Under the pieces are notes generated by a model. That model was not told the DNA's origin. It did no database searches and worked only from the letters and a program-made list of their open reading frames with translations. DNA of 50,313 nucleotides from an uncultured Sphingobacterium sp. (GTDB lineage Bacteria > Bacteroidota > Bacteroidia > Sphingobacteriales > Sphingobacteriaceae), in assembly GCA_947630335.1 (NCBI GenBank), contig CANRHE010000004.1, positions 1 to 50,313 of the forward strand, read 5' to 3'. This document shows, in pieces, positions 18,090 to 25,970 of the stretch; within the stretch, counting starts at the first letter, position 1; each line of letters begins with the position of its first letter. A program made the translations under genes and the position numbers.

Positions 18090-18094
18090 ATTTA

Positions 18095-19147
18095 TTATAA
18101 ACCTAATATTTCTCTATTGAAATTTTTGTCAGCTCCGGTAGATGCAAAATCATCAAATGCCTTATCGGTTACACGAATAATATGATCTTGTATAAACTTA
18201 GCTCCTTCTGTAGCACCATCAATTTGATTCTTAATACAGCACTCCCATTCCATCACTGCCCATCCGTCATAACCATATTGAGTCAATTTACTAAAGATGG
18301 TTTTGAAGTCAACTTGACCATCGCCAGGAGAACGGTAACGACCAGCCCTATTTAACCATGACTGATATCCACCAAAAGTACCCTGCTTACCTGTTGGGTT
18401 AAACTCCGAATCCTTTACATGAAATGCTTTGATACGTTCGTGATAGAAGTCAATATATTGAATATAATCTAGCTGTTGTAACACAAAATGTGATGGATCA
18501 TACAAAAGACATGCTCTAGGGTGATTATTCACTTTTTCTAAGAACATCTCGTAGGTAATCCCGTCAAATAAATCCTCTCCAGGATGAATTTCATAGCATA
18601 CATCAACTCCAGCTTCATCAAAAGCATCCAAAATTGGTGTCCAACGTCTTGCTAATTCTGTAAAAGCTTCATCGACCAATCCATCAGGACGCTGAGGCCA
18701 TGGATGAAAATATTGCCATAGTAAAGAGCCGCTAAATGTTGCATGAGCATTTAGGCCTAGATTTTGAGAAGCTTTTGCTGCGTATTTCAGTTGCTGTATA
18801 GCCCACTCCGTACGTGCTTTTGGATTATTACGGTATTGCTCAGGAGCAAATGCATCGAATAGTTTATCATAAGCAGGATGTACCGCAACCAGCTGTCCTT
18901 GCAAATGCGTGGATAGCTCAGTAATCTCCAAACCTAATTCATTCAATTTCCCTTTGTATTCATCGGCATAAGTCTTACTTTCTGCCGCCTTCTGCAAATC
19001 AAAATATTTTGGGTCGCCCGTAGGGATTTGTAATCCCTTAAATCCTAAAGATTTTGCCCATTTTCCAATGTTATCGATAGAGTTAAATGGTTCCTCTTCC
19101 GATATAAATTGTGCTAAAAAAATTCCAGGTCCTTTTATTGTCTTCAT
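18095..19147 (-). CDS. Sugar phosphate isomerase/epimerase family protein (TIM barrel)
   Basis: 350 residues of the xylose-isomerase-like TIM-barrel family (AP endonuclease 2 domain). Metal-binding acidic and His residues sit in the expected strand ends: CYEIHPGED, LYDPSHFVLQ, FHVKDSEF and VMEWECC. There is no signal peptide, so it is cytoplasmic. These enzymes isomerise or epimerise sugars and keto-sugars. In Bacteroidota such genes are often found with Gfo/Idh/MocA and GMC genes, as here, in oxidative sugar catabolism. The exact substrate is unknown. It stands apart from the next minus-strand gene upstream (52-base gap). Confidence 0.88.
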   Translation of the reverse strand: MKTIKGPGIFLAQFISEEEPFNSIDNIGKWAKSLGFKGLQIPTGDPKYFDLQKAAESKTYADEYKGKLNELGLEITELSTHLQGQLVAVHPAYDKLFDAFAPEQYRNNPKARTEWAIQQLKYAAKASQNLGLNAHATFSGSLLWQYFHPWPQRPDGLVDEAFTELARRWTPILDAFDEAGVDVCYEIHPGEDLFDGITYEMFLEKVNNHPRACLLYDPSHFVLQQLDYIQYIDFYHERIKAFHVKDSEFNPTGKQGTFGGYQSWLNRAGRYRSPGDGQVDFKTIFSKLTQYGYDGWAVMEWECCIKNQIDGATEGAKFIQDHIIRVTDKAFDDFASTGADKNFNREILGL

Positions 19148-19199
19148 TTATAACTTAAGCTTTTCATAAAGATATGATTTTTGAACTTAGAATTCAATC

Positions 19200-20426
19200 T
19201 TAATCTATATTAGCGTTTTTATTTTTCTGTTCTATCCAAAGGGACATATATTTTGTTGCATTCAACTGTTGTTGTTGCAAAATCTGTCCAATAAAATTAT
19301 TTTCTCGTAGTTCATTAAGATGGACTAATGCGTAATCAATCCATTTCAATAAGGCTTCTGAATAACTATTGTCTGCTACCGTAGAATCAAATATTTCAAA
19401 TCCAGCCCTTTGAAAATCATACCATACATCCTGATGAGTATATAGATAAATTGCTCGTTCGATGAACTCATCCATGTTATCTGCTATGTATCCCCCCCAT
19501 TGATTATTGATATGCATATTTTCTGCTCCTACCGTAGTAGTTACTGAAGGTGTACCCGAAAACATGGCATCAACAAACTTACCCTTTGCACCTGCTCCGA
19601 ATGGAATTGGAGCCAGTAAAACCTTATATTCTTCTAAAGTATCCCGTGCATTATCTGCTCTACCTTTAATAAAAAAACGTTCTTTAGGATTGTGCAACTG
19701 GTTTACTTTTTCGGAGGCATATGCACCATAAATATGTAATTCGGCATGAGGTATTTTGCGTCTTAAGATGGGCCAAATTTTATTTTTCAATACTTCTACG
19801 GTTCGCCAATTAGGTTCATGAATGAAGTTCCCAATAAATACAAAATTTGCTCGTTCGTTATAATTATTCCGTTTATCCTGAATAGCTAGTTTATTCTCTT
19901 GAAATGGTAGGAAAAAAAGTCTATCGGCTTCTACATTAAATTTATTTTTTAATAACTCCATCTCAAACTCCGATATTATTAATGATAAATCACACCGTAA
20001 TATGGCAGCAATTTCACGCTTGGCAGTATCATTATAAATATGAATAGGTTTATCTTTTTTAAACGCTTCCTGTCTTGCTAAGCGCAAAAAATGTAAATCT
20101 TCAGTATCTAATATTTTTAGAGCATTCGGTACATTTTCGGTGATTCGCCATCCGTATTGTTCTTCTATCATAAATCGATCAAAAACAACGATGAATGGAT
20201 TCAATTCCCTTACAAAGTGATCAAACGAAGAGTTATTAAGTTCAATTTGATGCTCAGTGACACCTAAGCTTTTTAAATCATATGAATATGGTGATTTAGT
20301 AGCGGCTGATACAAAATGAACTTGGTGATTGTGCAACAAAAGTTTTACTAAATGCAAAATTCGCCATCCTGCTGCTGAAGATGTAGGTTCTGGCCAAACC
20401 AATCCAATAAACAATACTTTTGACAT
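19200..20426 (-). CDS. Glycosyltransferase, GT4-like (GT-B fold)
   Basis: 408 residues. The N-terminal Rossmann domain opens with VLFIGLVWPEPTSSAAGWR, and the C-terminal donor domain has FVFIGNFIHEPN, the HIYGAYAS segment, and PIPFGAGAKGKFVDAMFSGTPSVTT with a following GAENM, the typical nucleotide-sugar region where the family usually has an EG-x-x-x-x-x-E arrangement. It probably transfers a sugar to a lipid or polysaccharide at the inner face of the membrane. The acceptor is unknown, and no other polysaccharide genes are nearby, which is unusual for this family. It is divergent from the GMC gene, with an 80-base gap. Confidence 0.82.
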   Translation of the reverse strand: MSKVLFIGLVWPEPTSSAAGWRILHLVKLLLHNHQVHFVSAATKSPYSYDLKSLGVTEHQIELNNSSFDHFVRELNPFIVVFDRFMIEEQYGWRITENVPNALKILDTEDLHFLRLARQEAFKKDKPIHIYNDTAKREIAAILRCDLSLIISEFEMELLKNKFNVEADRLFFLPFQENKLAIQDKRNNYNERANFVFIGNFIHEPNWRTVEVLKNKIWPILRRKIPHAELHIYGAYASEKVNQLHNPKERFFIKGRADNARDTLEEYKVLLAPIPFGAGAKGKFVDAMFSGTPSVTTTVGAENMHINNQWGGYIADNMDEFIERAIYLYTHQDVWYDFQRAGFEIFDSTVADNSYSEALLKWIDYALVHLNELRENNFIGQILQQQQLNATKYMSLWIEQKNKNANID

Positions 20427-20473
20427 ATGATTTAGCTAGGATAAAAAATCTTTTTGACTATATTTATACATTG

Positions 20474-20481
20474 CAAATGTA
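20474..20481 (-). promoter_or_regulatory. Bacteroidota -7 promoter box TACATTTG
   Basis: An exact TAnnTTTG match on the minus strand, 47 bases before the ATG of the glycosyltransferase, in the 80-base gap between two divergent genes. No good -33 element was found. Confidence 0.4.
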
Positions 20482-20506
20482 AAACATATAATTAATAAAC
20501 CAGATA

Positions 20507-22243
20507 ATGACTTCTTTTCAAATTATTGAGGATAGTACCGTTTACGATGCTATTGTGGTAGGTTCTGGTGCTGGAGGTGGTATGGCAGGCTATATTTTAG
20601 CTAATGCTGGGCTAAAAGTATTGATGCTAGAAGCCGGTCCATTTTTTGATCCAGCAGTAGATGCCTTACAATTAAGATGGCCTTATGAGTCTCCTCGCCG
20701 TGGTGCTGGAACAACAAGACCATTTGGGGATTTTGATGCGGCTTATGGCGGATGGCAATTAGAAGGTGAGCCATATACTAAAGAGGCGGGTACTGAATTC
20801 GATTGGTTCAGAGCACGTATGCTGGGTGGAAGAACGAACCATTGGGGACGTATTTCATTACGTATGGGGCCAGATGACTTCAAACCCAAAGATGGTTTAA
20901 CGGATGAATGGCCAATTTCATACGAAGAAGTGAAGCCATTTTATGATCGCGTGGATCGATTAGTAGGTATCTATGGAACTGTAGAAAATCTTCCTAATGA
21001 ACCAGACGGTATATTTATGAAACCACCTGCCCCACGTTTAAATGAACATTATATTATGCGTGGTGCTGCCAAATCAGGTGTAAAAGTTATTCCGGGGCGT
21101 GGCGCAGTTTTAACTGAAGCTCTACCTGGTAATAAAGATCGTGGTACATGTTTTTACTGTGGACAATGTGGACGATCATGTAAAGTCTATGGGGATTTTT
21201 CATCTTCTTCTTGTTTAGTCATTCCTGCCATCAAAACGGGTAACTTGACAGTAATAGACAATGCTATGGTGAGAGAAGTTCTTACCAATGATGAGGGGCT
21301 AGCTACAGGTGTTTCTTATGTTAACACAAAAGACTTAAAAGAATATTCTGTAAAAGCTAAAACGATTATTCTAGGTGCAAGCGCATGTGAAAGTGCTCGA
21401 TTAATGTTGAACTCAAAGTCTAAAGCGCATCCTGCGGGAGTAGGTAATAGCTCAGGGCTAGTAGGTAAATATTTACACGACTCTACGGGTGCTGGCTTAG
21501 GCGGGTTCTTACCTCAACTATTAGATAGAAAACGATACAACGAAGATGGTGTAGGATCTGTACATATCTATTCTCCATGGTTAGGGGATAATAAAAAGAA
21601 TGATTTTGCGCGGGGGTACCATATTGAATATTGGGGAGGTATGGGAATGCCTTCGTATGGATCTCATCATGGGGTACAGAATTATAATAATAAAGTACCT
21701 CGAGTAGATGGTAAGCCTCAAGAAAGTGGCGGTTATGGAACAGCCTTAAAACAAGATTATAGACGTTTCTATGGTGCAAGTGTTGGAATGGATGGCCGGG
21801 GTACAGCCTTGGCAAGAAAAGAAAACTATTGTGAAATTGACCCAAATAAGGTTGACAAATTCGGTATTCCTGTTTTAAAGTTTAATTATAAGTGGTCTAA
21901 TGATGAGATCTTGCAAGCGAAACATATGATCGACACCTTTCAAGAAATCATGCATAATATGGGGGCTATAATTACTTCTCCAATACCAGGAAAAGAGACC
22001 ATGTATGGCCTTGCTAATCCTGGTAAGATCATTCATGAAGGTGGAACAACACGTATGGGGAATGATCCGAAAACGTCCGTATTAAATAAATGGGGTCAGG
22101 CACACGATTGTAAGAATCTATATGTTGTAGATGCGGGTCCTTTTGTACAACAAGGTGATAAGAACTTAACATGGACTATACTCGCGCTATCGATGCGTAC
22201 CTCAGAGTATATATTAGATCAGAAAAGTAAATTAAACAGCTAA
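20507..22243 (+). CDS. GMC family FAD-dependent dehydrogenase with a Cys cluster
   Basis: 578 residues. The FAD-binding GSGAGGGMAGYILANAG is at 19-35. RMLGGRTNHWGR near residue 104 is the GMC signature region. HEGGTTRMG and NLTWTILALSMRTSEYI near the C-terminus carry the catalytic His and Asn. Cys215, Cys218, Cys221, Cys225 and Cys236 include the C-x5-C-x3-C spacing (215/221/225) seen in the Fe-S-containing bacterial FAD glucose/fructose dehydrogenases. It has no signal peptide of its own and is followed after three bases by a Tat-type small subunit, so it is probably exported by riding with that partner. It oxidises a sugar or sugar-like alcohol; the substrate is unknown. Confidence 0.9.
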   Translation: MTSFQIIEDSTVYDAIVVGSGAGGGMAGYILANAGLKVLMLEAGPFFDPAVDALQLRWPYESPRRGAGTTRPFGDFDAAYGGWQLEGEPYTKEAGTEFDWFRARMLGGRTNHWGRISLRMGPDDFKPKDGLTDEWPISYEEVKPFYDRVDRLVGIYGTVENLPNEPDGIFMKPPAPRLNEHYIMRGAAKSGVKVIPGRGAVLTEALPGNKDRGTCFYCGQCGRSCKVYGDFSSSSCLVIPAIKTGNLTVIDNAMVREVLTNDEGLATGVSYVNTKDLKEYSVKAKTIILGASACESARLMLNSKSKAHPAGVGNSSGLVGKYLHDSTGAGLGGFLPQLLDRKRYNEDGVGSVHIYSPWLGDNKKNDFARGYHIEYWGGMGMPSYGSHHGVQNYNNKVPRVDGKPQESGGYGTALKQDYRRFYGASVGMDGRGTALARKENYCEIDPNKVDKFGIPVLKFNYKWSNDEILQAKHMIDTFQEIMHNMGAIITSPIPGKETMYGLANPGKIIHEGGTTRMGNDPKTSVLNKWGQAHDCKNLYVVDAGPFVQQGDKNLTWTILALSMRTSEYILDQKSKLNS

Positions 22244-22246
22244 GAC

Positions 22247-22876
22247 ATGAATAGAAGAGATTCCTTAAAAGCATTAGGCTTATTGGCCGCAGGAACAGCT
22301 GCTGTTTTTACAAACAATGCTTGTAATACAAAGGATAGTAAATTAGCGGAAGCTACTAGTCATCCCGATAAATTGCCAGGCGTACAAGAGTTTGAATACG
22401 AACGTACCAATAAACTCTATGAAGAAACGTTTTTTACGGATCACGAAATGGCGACCATTACAGTATTAGCCGATATTATCATCCCTAAAGATGATAAATC
22501 TCCATCAGCATCGGAAGTAGGTGTTCCTGCTTTTATTGAATTTATTGTTAAAGATTTACCAGATCATAAATTACCGATGCGCGGTGGGCTCAAATGGTTA
22601 GATGTATATTCATTAAATAAATTCAATAATGCCTTTGTACAGTGTAGTCCTGACGAACAAATAGCTATCGTGGAAGAGATTGCCTATCCTTCAAAAGCAA
22701 AACCCGAGGTAGCACAAGGCGTTAGCTTTTTTAATAGGATGCGCGATTTGACAGCATCGGGATTCTATACTACTAAAGAAGGTATAGCAGACTTAGGGTA
22801 TGCTGGAAATAGACCTGGCGTATGGACAGGAGTACCTCCAGAAATATTAAAAGAACATGGTTTTGAAGTTTCTTAA
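22247..22876 (+). CDS. Gluconate 2-dehydrogenase subunit 3 family protein (Tat-exported small subunit)
   Basis: 209 residues. MNRRDSLKALGLLAAGTAAV is a twin-arginine signal, and NNAC at about residues 23-26 resembles a relaxed lipobox, so the protein may be a lipoprotein. The region after it (DHEMATITVLADIIIPKDD; PAFIEFIVKDLP) matches the small-subunit family that carries the large GMC subunit through the Tat pathway and contacts its electron-transfer site. The pair lacks an adjacent cytochrome c gene in this window, so the electron acceptor is unclear. Transcription ends at the hairpin 22889-22921. Confidence 0.88.
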   Translation: MNRRDSLKALGLLAAGTAAVFTNNACNTKDSKLAEATSHPDKLPGVQEFEYERTNKLYEETFFTDHEMATITVLADIIIPKDDKSPSASEVGVPAFIEFIVKDLPDHKLPMRGGLKWLDVYSLNKFNNAFVQCSPDEQIAIVEEIAYPSKAKPEVAQGVSFFNRMRDLTASGFYTTKEGIADLGYAGNRPGVWTGVPPEILKEHGFEVS

Positions 22877-22888
22877 AACCTAATTATC

Positions 22889-22921
22889 GCCCAATTACTT
22901 CCGTAATTGGGCTTCTTTTTT
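22889..22921 (+). terminator. Rho-independent terminator after the GMC dehydrogenase genes
   Basis: Arms GCCCAATTA (22889-22897) and TAATTGGGC (22904-22912) pair perfectly over nine bases around a six-base loop and are followed by TTCTTTTTT. Confidence 0.85.
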
Positions 22922-22939
22922 CTAGTGGAAAGTATTTCG

Positions 22940-22947
22940 TATTTTTG
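22940..22947 (+). promoter_or_regulatory. Bacteroidota -7 promoter box TATTTTTG
   Basis: An exact TAnnTTTG match 23 bases before the miaE ATG, downstream of the preceding terminator. It indicates independent transcription of miaE. Confidence 0.5.
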
Positions 22948-22970
22948 AAATATTACTATACAAAAATATA

Positions 22971-23552
22971 ATGCTAGGTTTAAAATTATTAACAGATCCT
23001 CGATGGGCAAATATAGCAGAGTCAAATTTGGAAGAGATTTTGACCGACCATGCTTGGTGTGAGCAAAAAGCAGCATCAAATGCAATTATGCTTATTACGC
23101 AAAACCCTGAATTTCAAGATTTGGTGACTGAACTCACTGATATTGCTATTGAAGAAATGGAACATTTCAGGATGGTAATCAATATTATCAGTGAACGAGG
23201 TTATACATTGGGACGTGAACGTAAAGATGATTATGTCGGCCAACTTATGAAATTTTTGAAAAAAGATGGATCTCGTAATCAAGCTTTTGTAGATAGACTT
23301 TTATTTGCTGCTATGATAGAAGCTCGCAGCTGTGAGCGATTCAGAGTATTATCGCAAAATATTAAAGATCAAGAATTAGCTCAGTTTTATCATGACTTAA
23401 TGGTTTCTGAAGCTAATCACTATACGACATTCCTAAACTTTGCGAGAAAATATAGCACAGACGTAGATGTCGATAAGCGATGGAAAGAATGGTTGGATTT
23501 TGAAGGTCAACTCATTCAATCCTATGGTAAAAAAGAATATATTCACGGTTAG
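22971..23552 (+). CDS. miaE: tRNA-(ms2io6A37) hydroxylase MiaE
   Basis: 193 residues, a ferritin-like di-iron monooxygenase that hydroxylates the isopentenyl group of ms2i6A at tRNA position 37. Iron ligands are visible as Glu in the first helix (SNLEEIL), EEMEHF (E-x-x-H), EARSCERF and SEANHY (E-x-x-H). The usual start MLGLKLLTDPRW is present. The pathway also needs miaA, present at 14525, and miaB, which is not in the window. It is monocistronic, with its own promoter box and terminator. Confidence 0.93.
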   Translation: MLGLKLLTDPRWANIAESNLEEILTDHAWCEQKAASNAIMLITQNPEFQDLVTELTDIAIEEMEHFRMVINIISERGYTLGRERKDDYVGQLMKFLKKDGSRNQAFVDRLLFAAMIEARSCERFRVLSQNIKDQELAQFYHDLMVSEANHYTTFLNFARKYSTDVDVDKRWKEWLDFEGQLIQSYGKKEYIHG

Positions 23553-23557
23553 TCCCT

Positions 23558-23594
23558 AAAAAGGGTTAGTAATTTAAATTGCTAACCCTTTTTT
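23558..23594 (+). terminator. Rho-independent terminator after miaE
   Basis: AAAAAGGGTTAGTAATT and the complementary AATTGCTAACCCTTTT form a long stem (one G-U pair) with a minimal loop around 23574-23577, followed by T residues. Confidence 0.85.
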
Positions 23595-23631
23595 ATTAAT
23601 CTAGATTAATAAATACCTTACCAATCAGCAG

Positions 23632-23639
23632 TATATTTG
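23632..23639 (+). promoter_or_regulatory. Bacteroidota -7 promoter box TATATTTG
   Basis: An exact TAnnTTTG match 29 bases before the flavoenzyme ATG. Confidence 0.5.
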
Positions 23640-23655
23640 TATAAACATTAAAACT

Positions 23656-23661
23656 AAGGAG
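23656..23661 (+). promoter_or_regulatory. Canonical Shine-Dalgarno AAGGAG
   Basis: AAGGAG lies seven bases before the ATG at 23669. Strong Shine-Dalgarno sequences are scarce at the other genes of this window, so this gene may be translated more efficiently or may have been acquired from elsewhere. Confidence 0.55.
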
Positions 23662-23668
23662 AATAATT

Positions 23669-24703
23669 ATGTTAGAATTAGGAATTGGTATGTTTGGAGA
23701 TCTTCAAATAGACCCTCATACAGGTAAGATTCAATCAGCACAACAACGTCTTCAAGAAATAATTCAAGAGATCAAACTAATGGATGAAGTTGGTTTAGAT
23801 TTCTTCGGAATGGGTGAACATCACCGAGCAGACTATGCTGTGGCTTCTCCTGAAATAATCTTAGCTGCTGCATCATCAGTAACAAAAAATATTAAATTAG
23901 GATCAGCGGTATCTGTTATCAGTTCTACAGATCCAGTAAAGCTATATAAAGACTTTGCCACTGTAGATTTACTATCTAATGGAAGGGCAGAGATTATGGC
24001 AGGTAGAGGTTCATTCATTGAATCATTTCCTGTTTTTGGTTATGATTTAGAAAATTATAGTGATTTATTTGTAGAGAAATTAGAATTACTAATGAAATTA
24101 AAAACCAACCCTACTATCAATTGGACTGGTAAATTTCGTAAATCACTTATAAATCAAGAGATCTATCCGAGACACACAGAAAATGGTTTACCCATTTGGG
24201 TTGCCGTTGGAGGCACTACTTCATCGGTAATAAGAGCGGGGAAATTAGGATTACCTGTGATGTTTGCTATTATCGGTGGTGCGTGGGAACAGTTTATGCC
24301 GTTATTTGAAATGTACAAGCAAGCTTATGAAGATAATGGACATGATATGACAAAATATCAAGTAGGTGTGCATATGCATTCATTTTTTGGAGAGGATAGT
24401 AAAGAAATAAGTGATGCATACTACCCATTTTATTCCAATCAAATGAATCGAATTGGAGCATCTCGTGGCTGGCCACCTTATCAAAAATCACAATATGACT
24501 TTGGCAGATCTAGTCTAGGTCACTTGATTATTGGTGACGCTAACGAAAGCATAGATAAAATCTTAAATATCCAAGAAAAATTTGGACTTACACGCTTCTC
24601 AGCACATATGGATGTGGGTAGTCCAAATCATAAAGATATGATGAAAGCAATAGAAATATTTGGCACAAAAATAGCTCCCGCTATTCGTAAAGCAACTGTA
24701 TAG
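23669..24703 (+). CDS. Luciferase-like (LLM class) flavin-dependent oxidoreductase
   Basis: 344 residues with the TIM-barrel pattern of bacterial luciferase-like monooxygenases: ELGIGMFGDLQID at the start, GLDFFGMGEHHRADYAVASPE (the conserved E-H-H region), GSAVSVISSTDPVKLYKDFATVDLLSNGRAEIMAGRG and GLPVMFAIIGG. Such enzymes use FMN or F420; the substrate is not predictable. It is monocistronic, with its own promoter box and an unusually good Shine-Dalgarno. No pathway context is evident. Confidence 0.88.
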   Translation: MLELGIGMFGDLQIDPHTGKIQSAQQRLQEIIQEIKLMDEVGLDFFGMGEHHRADYAVASPEIILAAASSVTKNIKLGSAVSVISSTDPVKLYKDFATVDLLSNGRAEIMAGRGSFIESFPVFGYDLENYSDLFVEKLELLMKLKTNPTINWTGKFRKSLINQEIYPRHTENGLPIWVAVGGTTSSVIRAGKLGLPVMFAIIGGAWEQFMPLFEMYKQAYEDNGHDMTKYQVGVHMHSFFGEDSKEISDAYYPFYSNQMNRIGASRGWPPYQKSQYDFGRSSLGHLIIGDANESIDKILNIQEKFGLTRFSAHMDVGSPNHKDMMKAIEIFGTKIAPAIRKATV

Positions 24704-24709
24704 TTCATT

Positions 24710-24756
24710 AAGCCAATAGGAAGATAGTTATTTTTATTCTTAGTCCCTATTGGCTT
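24710..24756 (+). terminator. Hairpin after the luciferase-like gene
   Basis: AAGCCAATAGG (24710-24720) and CCTATTGGCTT (24746-24756) are perfect 11-base complements with a 25-base loop. No T-run follows, so it may be an mRNA-stabilising hairpin rather than a terminator. Confidence 0.45.
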
Positions 24757-24822
24757 ATCAAATATCCTATGTGGTATCTTGTGTAATGCTATACAAGATT
24801 ATGATTTATAATAGTTACTTAT

Positions 24823-24830
24823 TATTTTTG
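24823..24830 (+). promoter_or_regulatory. Bacteroidota -7 promoter box TATTTTTG directly before apaG
   Basis: An exact TAnnTTTG match ending five bases before the apaG ATG. With transcription normally starting five to seven bases after this box, the mRNA would be leaderless. Confidence 0.5.
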
Positions 24831-24835
24831 TAGTT

Positions 24836-25222
24836 ATGGTTACGCAATCAACAGCCGGTATTAGTATATCTGTAGAATGTATCTATCAGCCTCAATATTC
24901 GAATCCTGATAATATGCATTTTATGTTTGCTTACCGCATAACTATTAAAAATTCATCTGATTATACCGTTAAACTCCTTAATAGGCATTGGGATATTTTT
25001 GACTCTTTAGGTAATCATAAACAAGTCGATGGTGAAGGTGTTGTCGGTGAACAACCTATTTTGGCACCTGGCGAATCGCATCAGTATGTATCTGGTTGTA
25101 ATTTACAATCTGAGATAGGATACATGGAAGGATACTTCACAATGATTAGAGAGGTAGATACTATGCTATTCCAAGTGCAAATCCCCCGTTTCAATCTTAT
25201 CGCAACGTATAGATTGAATTAA
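24836..25222 (+). CDS. apaG: ApaG domain protein
   Basis: 128 residues, the full family length. The conserved start TAGISISVECIYQPQYSNPD is followed by FAYRITIKNSSDYTVKLLNRHW, GEGVVGEQPILAPGES and the C-terminal M-x-G-x-F region (YMEGYFTMI). ApaG is a single immunoglobulin-like fold; a link to cobalt/magnesium resistance was reported in enterobacteria, but its biochemical role is not settled. The homologous N-terminus begins right at the first ATG, so the start cannot move downstream to make room for a leader. Confidence 0.92.
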   Translation: MVTQSTAGISISVECIYQPQYSNPDNMHFMFAYRITIKNSSDYTVKLLNRHWDIFDSLGNHKQVDGEGVVGEQPILAPGESHQYVSGCNLQSEIGYMEGYFTMIREVDTMLFQVQIPRFNLIATYRLN

Positions 25223-25283
25223 CAATATAGTGTAAAAAACTAGTAAACACTTCAATTGTAGAGTTTCTAAATAATTATTTATG

Positions 25284-25291
25284 TATTTTTG
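25284..25291 (+). promoter_or_regulatory. Bacteroidota -7 promoter box TATTTTTG
   Basis: An exact TAnnTTTG match that overlaps the upstream ATG at 25281, thereby favouring the ATG at 25305, 13 bases further on. Confidence 0.5.
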
Positions 25292-25304
25292 TTCTTGGAA
25301 TATT

Positions 25305-25970
25305 ATGTCTAAGAAAGAAAACACAGCTTTAGTACTTGGTGCCACTGGATTGATAGGCAAAGAACTATTATCATACTTATTACGAAATAATAAATATGAT
25401 ATGGTCTATGCGGTTAGTAGAAAGCCCTTAGACTTTAAAAATGATAAACTGATTAATATAGTAGCGGATCAAAATAACATTCGAAACTATATTAAAGAAA
25501 TCCAAGTTGATCATTTTTTCAATTGTTTAGGTACAACTAAAAGCAAAACGCCTGACCCCAAAGAGTATTATAAAATTGACCTAGAATATCCTATTGAAGT
25601 GGCGAAGGCTCTAAAAGAAAATGGCTGTTACAATATAAATATAGTTTCAAGTATTGGGGCAAATCCTCAGTCTAAAAACTTTTATCTCCGATTGAAAGGT
25701 GATATGGAAACTGCTTTCATCAATTTAAACTTCTCCTCTACTTCTATTTTCCGTCCTTCTATCCTTCTAGGTAAAAGAAATGAAAAAAGATTTTTAGAGG
25801 ATATCTCTAAAGCAATAATGCATATTATAAACTTTTTCCTTATCGGAAATCTAAGGAACTATAAAAGTATAAAGGCTAGAACTGTAGCCACAGCTATGGT
25901 GAATATAGCTCTTTCAAATAAATTAGGAACACACATCTACTTAACTGAAGAAATAAAAAAGAACACGTGA
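25305..25970 (+). CDS. NAD(P)-binding Rossmann-fold protein (HTATIP2/oxidoreductase-like)
   Basis: 221 residues from the ATG at 25305; an earlier in-frame ATG at 25281 lies inside the promoter box. The dinucleotide-binding motif is VLGATGLIGKELL near residue 9. VSSIGANPQSKNFYLRLKGDMETA follows, with the family's S and Y-x-x-x-K-type arrangement (Tyr and Lys near residue 125), and then FRPSILLG. This resembles atypical short-chain dehydrogenase/HTATIP2-like proteins. The substrate is unknown. It overlaps the ABC-F gene by four bases (GTGA), so the two are translationally coupled. Confidence 0.82.
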   Translation: MSKKENTALVLGATGLIGKELLSYLLRNNKYDMVYAVSRKPLDFKNDKLINIVADQNNIRNYIKEIQVDHFFNCLGTTKSKTPDPKEYYKIDLEYPIEVAKALKENGCYNINIVSSIGANPQSKNFYLRLKGDMETAFINLNFSSTSIFRPSILLGKRNEKRFLEDISKAIMHIINFFLIGNLRNYKSIKARTVATAMVNIALSNKLGTHIYLTEEIKKNT

